Part shown: in pieces, positions 18,280-26,332 of the stretch | How positions within the stretch are numbered: the stretch's first letter is position 1 | Layout of the letters: each line of letters starts with the position of its first letter | Assembly: GCF_000420465.1 (NCBI RefSeq) | Contig: NZ_ATUZ01000011.1 | Location: 744,001 to 808,000, forward strand | DNA length: 64,000 bases | Reading direction: 5' to 3' | Source of the DNA: Desulfovibrio desulfuricans DSM 642 | GTDB lineage: Bacteria > Desulfobacterota > Desulfovibrionia > Desulfovibrionales > Desulfovibrionaceae | Made by a program: the position numbers and the translations under genes | Notes under the pieces: generated by a model | Databases searched by the model: none | What the model was told of the DNA's origin: nothing | Seen by the model: the letters and a program-made list of their open reading frames with translations, nothing else

Positions 18280-18909
18280 TTACCACTTGAGGGTGTGGGC
18301 CTGTTCGTTCAGTTCGGCGGCATGCTGCCCTGTGGGGCTGACTATCTGCACTCGCAGTTCATGCAGGGCTGGCCATGCGGAAAAAAGACGCACGTCCATG
18401 CCGTGCAGTGCTTCGGGCTGCGCGCATTCAAAAGTGAAGGACGCGTCCATATCTGCATGACCGCCGTGTTCATCGTGCCCGGCATGTTCGTTATGGTCTG
18501 CATGTGCCTTGGGTTCAACTGCGGGAGCGGCAGACGCGTTCTGCTGTGATGCTTGCGTCTTTTCCGGCTGCGTGGCTGTATTTGCTTCCAGCAGAACCTC
18601 GGGCAGGGCTTCGGATTCCAGCGTTACCTTCTTGATGCGGCACTGGGCTGCGGCGGGAAAAACAAAAATATTTTCCGCCTTATGCAGGGTTGCCGCCATG
18701 CTCTGCACGGCCTGACGCTGGGCTGCGTCGCGGGGAGCGTGCTCAAAAGGCAGGGCGTTGGCAAGGGGGCTTTCGAGGCTGATTTCTACAATATTGCCTT
18801 CCACAGCCACATCCAGACGGGCAGCGCCGTGCTCGTGCGGGCCATGCGCAAGCGCGGGGCCGGCTGCGAACAGAACCGTGCAGGCCGTCACAAGAATCAG
18901 TTTTTTCAT
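18280..18909 (-). CDS. zrgA: ZrgA-like (DUF2796) periplasmic zinc-binding protein
   Basis: A 209-residue exported protein with a clear signal peptide (MKKLILVTACTVLFAAGPALA). Right after cleavage comes a metal-binding start, HGPHEHGAARLDVAVEG, and near residue 140 a His/Asp-rich loop containing HADHNEHAGHDEHGGHAD. This is the DUF2796 layout of ZrgA, the periplasmic zinc-capture protein of the Vibrio zrg system. The start at 18909 fits a GGGAG site better than the ATGs at 18912 or 18921. It is the first gene of the operon zrgA-ATPase-permease-DUF3299-zur and has a candidate Zur box upstream. Confidence 0.88.
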   Translation of the reverse strand: MKKLILVTACTVLFAAGPALAHGPHEHGAARLDVAVEGNIVEISLESPLANALPFEHAPRDAAQRQAVQSMAATLHKAENIFVFPAAAQCRIKKVTLESEALPEVLLEANTATQPEKTQASQQNASAAPAVEPKAHADHNEHAGHDEHGGHADMDASFTFECAQPEALHGMDVRLFSAWPALHELRVQIVSPTGQHAAELNEQAHTLKW

Positions 18910-18921
18910 CATTTCTCCCAT

Positions 18922-18961
18922 GTTTCTGGTTCAGAATATTAGCGTTTTTTGAACCAGAAAC
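18922..18961. repeat. Perfect 12-bp inverted repeat in the zrgA leader
   Basis: GTTTCTGGTTCA (18922-18933) and TGAACCAGAAAC (18950-18961) are exact inverse complements separated by 16 nt, ending just before the zrgA ribosome binding site (about 18915-18919). It could fold in the leader RNA or serve as a protein-binding dyad. There is no T tract on the minus strand that would make it a terminator. Confidence 0.7.
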
Positions 18962-18962
18962 T

Positions 18963-18985
18963 GAAATGATATATTATTGCATTTT
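18963..18985 (-). promoter_or_regulatory. Candidate Zur box upstream of zrgA
   Basis: From memory of the gamma-proteobacterial Zur consensus (GAAATG-TTATA-n-TATAA-CATTTC), this 23-bp AT-rich partial palindrome matches at 18 of the 22 defined positions: GAAATG at the left, TATA-n-TAT in the centre, CATTT at the right. It lies about 55-75 bases upstream of the zrgA start and just downstream of a TTGACA-like element (opposite 18986-18991), a good place for repression. Binding is inferred. Confidence 0.6.
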
Positions 18986-19065
18986 TGTCAAAGCAGCACT
19001 TCCGCTCGCCGTCGCATGGCTGCTGTTGACCGGACTCTTGCACCCGCTGTTGCAGCGTCTGGAGC

Positions 19066-20325
19066 TTAAGCTATGTGGCGGCCTTGCCGCTGCCAGTGGG
19101 CAACGCGCAGCTTGTCGGCCACCATGGAAAGGCCGCACAGGCCGATGGAAACTGCCGTGGCCACAAAAACACCCCGGTAGCCAAAACCTTCATACATGAC
19201 CAGCCCGCCGATTATGGGGGCAAAAATGCCGCTGGAATCGAAGGTGGCCATCATCACATTGGAGTTGATGGAGCGTGTGGTGGGTGTGGAGCGGTCATAG
19301 ACCATGGCCGCCAGCAGGGGGTAGAGCAGCCCAAGGCCCACCCCGTACAGGAAGGTGAGGGGAATGAAGGCCCACAGCGGCCCCCAGGCCAGCCCCAGCA
19401 TGCAGCAGACCAATAGAACGCTGCACAAAATGGTAATTCGGTGGCGCGGCAGCGTATCAAGCCTGTTGCTGCCCACCAGACGCACAAGAATGATGGTGAG
19501 CGTATAGGTACTGAAAAACCACGCCGGGTGCGCGCCGGTGATGGAGCATAACCCTTTCATGAAAAAGATGGCCAGTACGGTCATGATGCTGAATGTCATG
19601 CAGGCCATGTACACAAAGAACAGGCCGGAATGGCTCACCGCATGCCACAGTTCCCGACCAGACATGCCGCCTTCTGCCTCCTGGGCCATTTCTGGCTTGC
19701 GCAGGCGTGGTGCCAGCGGCACCAGCATGAGCAGGGAGGGGATGCCCAGCAGGGCCGTGAAGGCAAAGAGGTGCGGTTCGCCCCCAAGCAGGGCAAGTAT
19801 CTGTTCCCCCACTGCCGGAATGATGGAGTAGGGCAGCAGCAGGGTCAGCGAAAAGATGGCAAAACCGCGCGCGCTTTGGCCCTTGGGTATGCAGCTCACC
19901 AGTATGGACACCGTGCAGCAGGAGAACACGGCAAGGGCAATGCCCTGCACCACGCGTAACAGCAGAATCAGCTCAATGATATGGGGGCCGCCCACATAAG
20001 GGTAGGCCAGCATGACGCCGCTTGAAATGATGATGGCAATGCCCATGGGCAGGAGTTTGCCACGGCGCAACAGAACCACGCTTGCCACCTGCCTGAAAAT
20101 CAGAACCATGACAAACATGGAAGAGAGCAGCACTCCCCGCCAGTTCGGGCTGACAGAGAGGCCTTCGAGCCATTGCTCAAAGCAGTAAAAGACGGCCACA
20201 AAACTGTTGCAGCACATGGTCATGCAGAACAGCAGAACAAAATCACGGCTTAATAACGTCTGCGGCGGATCAGGGAAGGCAGTGCCTTCCGGGGTTTGCG
20301 CAGGCGATGCGGCTAGGGGCGGCAT
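19066..20325 (-). CDS. MFS transporter
   Basis: A 419-residue inner-membrane protein with about 12 helices in two six-helix halves separated by a charged central loop (near residues 215-235). The family-type arginine-rich loop between helices 2 and 3 reads VVLLRRGKLLPMG. Substrate cannot be told from the sequence; it resembles unassigned drug/metabolite MFS carriers. GAGG precedes the start. It follows the dikinase gene by 77 bases on the same strand and may be co-transcribed with it, while its stop lies upstream of the zinc operon promoter. Confidence 0.88.
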   Translation of the reverse strand: MPPLAASPAQTPEGTAFPDPPQTLLSRDFVLLFCMTMCCNSFVAVFYCFEQWLEGLSVSPNWRGVLLSSMFVMVLIFRQVASVVLLRRGKLLPMGIAIIISSGVMLAYPYVGGPHIIELILLLRVVQGIALAVFSCCTVSILVSCIPKGQSARGFAIFSLTLLLPYSIIPAVGEQILALLGGEPHLFAFTALLGIPSLLMLVPLAPRLRKPEMAQEAEGGMSGRELWHAVSHSGLFFVYMACMTFSIMTVLAIFFMKGLCSITGAHPAWFFSTYTLTIILVRLVGSNRLDTLPRHRITILCSVLLVCCMLGLAWGPLWAFIPLTFLYGVGLGLLYPLLAAMVYDRSTPTTRSINSNVMMATFDSSGIFAPIIGGLVMYEGFGYRGVFVATAVSIGLCGLSMVADKLRVAHWQRQGRHIA

Positions 20326-20402
20326 GGGGCCTCAATCGTGTTGTGCCGCGATGGCCCAGGCCGCCGTGCGGGGCCGGGCCCACCCCCGCAAAGGGTGTGC
20401 GG

Positions 20403-22967
20403 CTAATGATATTCGCCATTGAGGAACTTGGTGGCATAGGATTGCACTGCTGCATCGTCCACCATGAGCATGTCCATCTGGCGGGTCATTATCAGGAGTC
20501 GTCCCAGTTGATCCAGGCGCGCGCACAGCTCATGCCTGGGGTATTTCTGGTAACGTGCCCGCAGTCTATCACCCGTTATCTCAACGGTAAAGCCCAGCTC
20601 TTTGAGGATCAGGCCTATGCACTGCACACGCCTTACGCGCTGGGCATTGGCGGCAGCGCCTCCGGCAAATTCAAAGCGGATGTAGTTCTTGCTCAGGGTT
20701 TCGCCGCACCAGCAGTCAAGAATGGCGTAGTGGTAGCCTACTCGGGACGAAAAATTGAGATAGCGGTCTGAAACTATGGCATAGCTGCGCTGGCCGAAGC
20801 GTGAACAGCCCTCCTCATTGCAGCCAATCGCGGTTTGCCCCATGACCGAAAGAAACCCGCGCATGTTTACAGGCCGTGGGCCACGAGCCTGCACCGCCGG
20901 ATTGAGCATGCCGTCAAGCACGCACTTGAAAGGCACGCTCAGCACATCGTTTGGCGTTACTTGGCGGGATTCCGGATTGCGCAGCCCGCCGCCCAGATCA
21001 ATCACATGCAGATCAAGCGGCACCGTGCAGACCAGCTTGCTGGCAACGCCTGCGCAGTGATCCGTAACCCTGTCGGATATCTGGAACATCTGGGAATAGC
21101 TCAATTCGTGCACATAGCGCATGATGTCGTGCAGCGATGTGCAGTGGCGGGGCGTGAATGTATCCGCGCGCGGATCCACCAGATGCAGTGGCAGAATATA
21201 GGGTGCGATGCGCCGTAAAAGCACCAGAGCCGGGCTGCTGGGTCTGGCCTGAGGCTTCACCAGCCGCAGGGTCAGCAGTTCCTGCACTTCGCCGTCAAAA
21301 ATTCTGCCGGTGAGCGCATCCACTGTGACAATCTGCTCCTCGGCCAGAATACTGTTGGCGCCCGGCAGGTTCATAATGGTAGGCACGCCAAATTCGCGGC
21401 AAATGGAAGCCATGTGGCCGGTAAGACTGCCTGTTTCTGCAATGATGGCCGAGGCGCGGCGCATGGCCGCCATGGCGTTGGGCGAGGAGTGGGCAAGCAG
21501 CATGACGGCCCCTTCGGGAAAGTGCGTCATGTCTTCCCCTTCGCCCACATGAATAACAGGGCCGCACCCCACGCCCCGCGCGGCAATGTCGCCACCTGAG
21601 AGCAGGGGGCGCAGGTGGCGCAGGGTCGGGGCAGAATGTTCCTCGGAGGCGCTGTCCAGCCCCATGGGGCGGGTTTGCAGCAAAATAATCTGATCGTCTT
21701 CGTCCACGGCCCATTCCATATCCTGCGGATACTGGTAGTGCCGTTCGAGTTCCATGACCATTTCTGCCAGTCTGCGCACCTGATCATCGCTGAGGCAGGG
21801 AACATCGCGCAGGGGATCGGGCACGGATTCGAGCGTGCTTTCCACAAGGCCGGTCTTGGTGCGCACAAGGCGCAGCCGCACTGTTTTGTGGGCAATGGTG
21901 GCCATGGTGATCTTTTTTGTGGCGCGGGAAACAAGCCACTGGTCGGGTGTTCCCGAGCCGTCCACGACCATTTCGCCCAGACCCCACAGGCCGTTGATGA
22001 CAGTGGCGTTGGAGCGCAGGTCTACCGGATGACGGGAAAAAGCCACGCCAGCTGCCTTGGCCCGTACCATTTCAACACAGCAAAGACCCATGCCGGTGGC
22101 GTCCAGATCGTAGCCGTGTTCGGCGCGGTAAGTCAGGGCGCGGGGCGAAAACAGGCTGGCAACCACCTTCTTGAAGGCGGACAGCAGATCCTGACGGGTA
22201 ACGCCAAGGATACTGCGGTACTGACCGGCAAAAGATTGCACGCCGTCCTCGGCAATGGCGCTGGAGCGCAGAGCCACAACCACATTCGCGTTTTTGCCGA
22301 AGGCGGCGTCCCATTCCGCAAACAGGGCTTGCTCAACCTCTGCCGGGATGGGGGCTTCCAGCACAAGCAGCTCAATATTTTTGGAAATTTCTGCAATTAA
22401 CGCGGGTTTTTCGGGGTCAACAGATTTCAGCAGCCTGAACAGGTTTTTAAACAGGCCCGGCGTGCGCAGCAAAAAAAAGCTGCATGCCCGGATAGTGATG
22501 GAAAATCCGCGCGGCACAGGCATATCCAGCATATTGCGCAGCTCGCCGAGGTTGGCGTTTTTGCCGCCGACACTGTAGGCCATGCTGGCATCAACCTCTG
22601 AGAGGGGCAGGGTAAACTGCGGCACATCGCCGCGCGTGTGCTGATCCAGCTCGTGCTCAATGCGCGCGGCAATGGAATGTACGGCGCTGCCCAGAGAAAT
22701 ATCGCACTGCCCTGACATTTCGCTCAGGGTAGAGGCCATGCGCTCGCAGTGGAATATGGCCCGGCGGGCCTGCTTGCGCACTTCGCTGGTTTCCATGTGC
22801 TTGTCGCCGCGCAGGGTGGCGTCCAGCCCGGCCATTACCCCGGCCAGATCTGCATTGGCCTGGAGCAGTTCCTTGAACGAGACATAGCGTTTGTTGAAGG
22901 CGTCCATGGCCGCCTCGCGGCCAACACGAGGGGCAATGCCAAACAGTTTTCTCAGCAGAGAGGCCAT
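20403..22967 (-). CDS. PEP-synthase-like dikinase (ATP-grasp plus phosphohistidine domain) with an unassigned C-terminal domain
   Basis: An 854-residue protein. Residues 1-115 are helical and unassigned. Residues about 120-435 are a PPDK/PEP-synthase ATP-grasp domain (YSVGGKNANLGEL, LRSSAIAEDGVQSFAGQY, MEWAVDEDDQIILLQTRP). Residues about 455-560 are the swivelling phosphohistidine domain, with ETGSLTGHMASICREFGVPT placing the phospho-His at about 518. The usual C-terminal PEP/pyruvate TIM barrel is absent. In its place are about 290 residues with many cysteines (C638, C647, C716, C721, C752, C754) that I cannot assign. The layout recalls rifampicin phosphotransferase and glucan dikinases, where the beta-phosphate of ATP goes from His to another substrate. 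AAGGA precedes the start. The gene follows, on the same strand, the sigma-54 activator. Confidence 0.85.
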   Translation of the reverse strand: MASLLRKLFGIAPRVGREAAMDAFNKRYVSFKELLQANADLAGVMAGLDATLRGDKHMETSEVRKQARRAIFHCERMASTLSEMSGQCDISLGSAVHSIAARIEHELDQHTRGDVPQFTLPLSEVDASMAYSVGGKNANLGELRNMLDMPVPRGFSITIRACSFFLLRTPGLFKNLFRLLKSVDPEKPALIAEISKNIELLVLEAPIPAEVEQALFAEWDAAFGKNANVVVALRSSAIAEDGVQSFAGQYRSILGVTRQDLLSAFKKVVASLFSPRALTYRAEHGYDLDATGMGLCCVEMVRAKAAGVAFSRHPVDLRSNATVINGLWGLGEMVVDGSGTPDQWLVSRATKKITMATIAHKTVRLRLVRTKTGLVESTLESVPDPLRDVPCLSDDQVRRLAEMVMELERHYQYPQDMEWAVDEDDQIILLQTRPMGLDSASEEHSAPTLRHLRPLLSGGDIAARGVGCGPVIHVGEGEDMTHFPEGAVMLLAHSSPNAMAAMRRASAIIAETGSLTGHMASICREFGVPTIMNLPGANSILAEEQIVTVDALTGRIFDGEVQELLTLRLVKPQARPSSPALVLLRRIAPYILPLHLVDPRADTFTPRHCTSLHDIMRYVHELSYSQMFQISDRVTDHCAGVASKLVCTVPLDLHVIDLGGGLRNPESRQVTPNDVLSVPFKCVLDGMLNPAVQARGPRPVNMRGFLSVMGQTAIGCNEEGCSRFGQRSYAIVSDRYLNFSSRVGYHYAILDCWCGETLSKNYIRFEFAGGAAANAQRVRRVQCIGLILKELGFTVEITGDRLRARYQKYPRHELCARLDQLGRLLIMTRQMDMLMVDDAAVQSYATKFLNGEYH

Positions 22968-23045
22968 ACGGATATCCTTGATCGCAGATTTTCGTCATGC
23001 CCTGAAACTGATGATGCTGAATGCCTGATGCGTAAACGTTGCTTG

Positions 23046-25757
23046 TCAGCGTCCCTGCCCGATTACAATATACCTCTGCGCAGGGCCGCGTCCGTCTTTG
23101 CGCACAAGCCCCAGCTGCACAAGCAATTGCAGGTCGTACTGAGCCGTGCGCATGGAAATATTTTTCCCGGCAAGCGCTTGATATTCCTGCCTGCTGATGC
23201 TGCCCGAAGCCGCGATGGTCGGCCAGACCTCCATGACGCGCCGATTGAGCTTGTCCGCAGAGTCCTTGCCGCGCAGCAGGGTATCCAGTTGCGCGGAGGC
23301 CTCGTTTTGCGGCTGAGGGGCAGGGTCGCCCACTGAGGTCTGCACGGGAATATCTGCGGCCGCAGGGCTGACAAGCCTGGCGGGCAAGCCTTCTGCCGGT
23401 GCAGGATCTTCGGCAGGGGGCGTTGTGCAGAATCCCTGATCGCAAGGATCATCCTGCGGCTTGCGCGATTCCTGCGCCGGAGCTGCCGCAGTTTCGTTCT
23501 GTCCTGCCGGGATGGCGTCGTTTTGCGGCTGGGTAGCCGCGCCAAGCTGAATATCTTCTGCAAGTAGGATGCCACCTTCGCAGAATGTCAGAGCCCGCGT
23601 GAGGGTGTTTTTTAATTCGCGCACATTGCCGGGCCAGTCGTAGTCCATCAGTTTGGCCATGGCTCCTTTGCTGACCTGCGGCATGGCGGCGGTCATTGCA
23701 GCCAACCCGCCAGCGGGCTGTGCTCCGCCCTCGGCTTTCAGCCTTGCCTTGGCCTTGAGAGCTTCCGAAAGAAAATAGACAGCCAGCGAGGGAATGTCCG
23801 TCTTGCGCTCCCGCAGCGGCGGCGTGTTGATGGTGATGACGGCCAGCCGGTAGTACAAATCTTCGCGGAACGAACCCTTCTGTGAATCATCTAAAAGGGA
23901 AGCATTGGTCGCCGCAATGATGCGCGTGTCAAAAGGAACGTCTTCATCGCTGCCCAGCGGTCTGATTCGCCTGGTGGAGAGCGCCCGCAGCAGGGCCTGC
24001 TGCACCTTGGGGGCCGCATTGCCTACTTCGTCCAGCATGAGGGTGCCGCCCTGCGCCGTCAGAAAAGCCCCTTTGCGCGGCGCGCGCGCCTCGGTGAAGG
24101 CGCCTTTCACATGCCCGAAAAGCGTATCCATAAGCAGGTTTTCATCCAGCGCCCCACAATTGATGGTAATGAAAGGCCCCGCAGCCCGTGCGCTGAGCCT
24201 GTGGATGGCCTCGGAAACCAGCTCCTTGCCTGTGCCGGTTTCGCCCACAACCAGCACATCGGCCATCACCTGCGAGGCCTTGCGAACATTGTCGCACAAG
24301 GCAAGCATGGTGGGTGATGTGCCAATAAGGCTGTTGACGGGCAGGTCTTCGGGATGCGGCAGATCTTCCACTGGCTCGCGCTGTTGCTGGGCATCATCCT
24401 CAGCGGCGCGCAGGCGGCGGGCCTCCGCGGCAAAGCGCAAGCGTTCAAGCAGGGTGTTTATGCCAGTCTTGAGCCGTTCCAGTTCGCGCGGCAGTTGGGG
24501 CATATCTATTTTTTTGTCGTCCCCTTCGGCGTTGCAGCGTTCAAGTTCCGCAGTTACGGCATTGAGTGATCTGCCCGTCTGTCGCGCAAGCCACCAAAGG
24601 CTCAGACCCAAAAGCAGCATGCCGCCAAGAAAGGCCCCCACATAGATGCCCATGAGCTGCACGCCCGTGCGCGTGGTGGTAAAACTGGTGTCCAATACCG
24701 CCAGACCGCCCAGTACAATTGTTGCCTGCGAAACCGGGCTGAAGGTCACCGGCACGTAACTTACCCTCTCCACCCGCATCTGGCTGCTGCTCCACAGGGA
24801 GCTGTTTTCAGAAAGGGGGAGCTGGCCTGACTTGCCCTCCTGCACATCGGATACCATGTTCCAGTAATTGATGTGTTCAGGGCCGGGCCGGAATGCGGTG
24901 TTAAATCCCGGCCTGCCAAAATCGCCGGTAAAGCCAGCGCGCACGGCATCTGTGCCTAGGCTGCGCTGGGCCAGGCCAGCATCCGGCGCTTCAGACTGAA
25001 AGAGCATCCAGCCATCGCGGTCAAAAAAAAGTGTGCGCACGCGCCCCTCATCGCCTGATGCGGCAATGGGTGCATTGGGGCCGGAGTAGGTGGACAGGAT
25101 ATCCCGCAGCTCCCGCAGATCCAGTGAAAGCATCAGGTAGCCGGCAAATGTGCCTTCCGCATCATGAACCGGGGTGGAAAAACGCAGCACGTGCAGGGTG
25201 ATGTTCTGGTTGCTGCCCTTGACCGGCACCATGGAGTAGGTCGCTTCCACGGGTTGGGCAACGCTGACGTGCCCGGTGCGGTGTTCAGAAGCAATGGAGT
25301 GGAAGGGGCCGGTGGGACTGGCAAGGGCCTGCCGCATGGGAACATTGATGATATCCCCGCCTGTGTTGACAAGCAGATAGCGGTTGTCTGGGGCCAGACC
25401 CTCAAAGGCCAGCTCCCTGTAGCGCAAGCCGCCAGCCTTGGCGCGGAATTTGAGCCGGTTGGCCATGTCCTTTTGATCCATGGAGCCAGCAGCGAGAATA
25501 AGAAGCTGATTGCGCGTTTCTTCAAGCGCCTGTTCTAGAGCAAGGCTCATTGCCTGTGACTGAAGCTGTGCATTGCGCGCAATTGCGCGATCAAGAATGG
25601 CCTCGATGCTACTGCCCGTAGCAGTAAAAATAATCAGCAGTACAAGCGCCAGCAGGGGCAAGCCCAGCATCAGCATGCGGCTTGCAAGGCTGCGATTCAT
25701 AAAGAACGCCGTGAACTCCAGCGAGCTGCCCTGGGGAAGTGTTCTGTGTAAGCGCAT
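23046..25757 (-). CDS. Membrane-bound sigma-54-dependent activator with a periplasmic Cache-type sensor
   Basis: A 903-residue regulator. An N-terminal helix (about residues 25-48) and a second helix (about 360-385) bracket a periplasmic Cache/PAS-like domain, followed by a HAMP-like linker. The AAA+ domain (about 490-740) has Walker A GETGTGKE, Walker B GGTLMLDEVG and arginine-finger region REDLYYRLAV. The sigma-54 contact loop reads GAFTEA rather than the usual GAFTGA. After a long Pro/Ala-rich linker, the C-terminus is a winged-helix-like segment (SRQEYQALAGKNISMRTAQ), not a Fis-type helix-turn-helix. The start at 25757 has GGGGAG. It is divergent from a sigma-54 promoter at 25885-25900, its probable target. 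Confidence 0.9.
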   Translation of the reverse strand: MRLHRTLPQGSSLEFTAFFMNRSLASRMLMLGLPLLALVLLIIFTATGSSIEAILDRAIARNAQLQSQAMSLALEQALEETRNQLLILAAGSMDQKDMANRLKFRAKAGGLRYRELAFEGLAPDNRYLLVNTGGDIINVPMRQALASPTGPFHSIASEHRTGHVSVAQPVEATYSMVPVKGSNQNITLHVLRFSTPVHDAEGTFAGYLMLSLDLRELRDILSTYSGPNAPIAASGDEGRVRTLFFDRDGWMLFQSEAPDAGLAQRSLGTDAVRAGFTGDFGRPGFNTAFRPGPEHINYWNMVSDVQEGKSGQLPLSENSSLWSSSQMRVERVSYVPVTFSPVSQATIVLGGLAVLDTSFTTTRTGVQLMGIYVGAFLGGMLLLGLSLWWLARQTGRSLNAVTAELERCNAEGDDKKIDMPQLPRELERLKTGINTLLERLRFAAEARRLRAAEDDAQQQREPVEDLPHPEDLPVNSLIGTSPTMLALCDNVRKASQVMADVLVVGETGTGKELVSEAIHRLSARAAGPFITINCGALDENLLMDTLFGHVKGAFTEARAPRKGAFLTAQGGTLMLDEVGNAAPKVQQALLRALSTRRIRPLGSDEDVPFDTRIIAATNASLLDDSQKGSFREDLYYRLAVITINTPPLRERKTDIPSLAVYFLSEALKAKARLKAEGGAQPAGGLAAMTAAMPQVSKGAMAKLMDYDWPGNVRELKNTLTRALTFCEGGILLAEDIQLGAATQPQNDAIPAGQNETAAAPAQESRKPQDDPCDQGFCTTPPAEDPAPAEGLPARLVSPAAADIPVQTSVGDPAPQPQNEASAQLDTLLRGKDSADKLNRRVMEVWPTIAASGSISRQEYQALAGKNISMRTAQYDLQLLVQLGLVRKDGRGPAQRYIVIGQGR

Positions 25758-25884
25758 GGTGCTCCCCTGTTTTGTGCAAAAAAGCGCAATCTTTGAGCTG
25801 AGTATAAAAAACATTGCTCTTCGTGACAAGATTTTTCGCGCAAAAATAGAAAAAAAGGCGCAATTACAGGCAATAATTATGCAA

Positions 25885-25900
25885 TGGCACAGCCTTTGCT
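25885..25900 (+). promoter_or_regulatory. Sigma-54 (-24/-12) promoter of the TSUP operon
   Basis: TGGCAC, five bases, then TTGCT matches the sigma-54 consensus (TGGCAC-n5-TTGCW) with the invariant GG (25886-25887) and GC (25898-25899) exactly 10 nt apart. The expected start of transcription is about 25911, giving a leader of about 100 nt before the first gene. The divergent neighbour encodes a sigma-54 activator, which supports the call. Confidence 0.85.
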
Positions 25901-26009
25901 AATACTTTCACATTCGAGGCAACGAGGCGGTGCCTGCCCCCGACGGGAGACATCGCAAAATGGGTAAGTGGTTGAAGTGGAGATGTCACATTTTGATGTG
26001 GAGGAAGTT

Positions 26010-26315
26010 ATGAAAAGGATGCAGAGGCTCTGGACATGGCTTACAGGTTGCGCGCTGCTGGTTGCGGCATTGCCCGGCGCGGCCCTGGCTGCTGGCGGCG
26101 GCAAGGTTGCCAACGTTGTGGTGGTTGCCGATACGCGCAAGCTTGACGGCATACTGTACTGGTGGGCTGAAATGTATAATGAAAGCCATTTCTTTTTTGC
26201 CATTCTGACTATGGCCATCATCCCGGTTACTGGCTGCATTCTCGGGTGGCTGGCAGATATCGTCATGACGCATATCGGCATTGACCTCAAGCACCGCGAA
26301 TTGTCCGAAAAGTAG
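26010..26315 (+). CDS. Small exported or membrane protein of the TSUP operon
   Basis: A 101-residue protein of unrecognised family. It has an N-terminal signal or anchor segment (MKRMQRLWTWLTGCALLVAA), a short extracytoplasmic part (KVANVVVVADTRKLDGILYWWAEMYN would face the periplasm, about residues 32-58) and one more hydrophobic helix (about 60-85). The start at 26010 has GGAGG at 26000-26004; a small CACAT/ATGTG hairpin lies directly before it. First gene behind the sigma-54 promoter and 17 bases ahead of the permease, so a partner of that permease is a fair guess. Confidence 0.75.
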   Translation: MKRMQRLWTWLTGCALLVAALPGAALAAGGGKVANVVVVADTRKLDGILYWWAEMYNESHFFFAILTMAIIPVTGCILGWLADIVMTHIGIDLKHRELSEK

Positions 26316-26332
26316 TCGGAAGGAGGCAAGTT

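Noticed and set aside
18966-19199. A 77-codon plus-strand frame near the zrgA promoter
   Set aside because: It overlaps the MFS gene antisense and starts inside the candidate Zur box, with no ribosome binding site.
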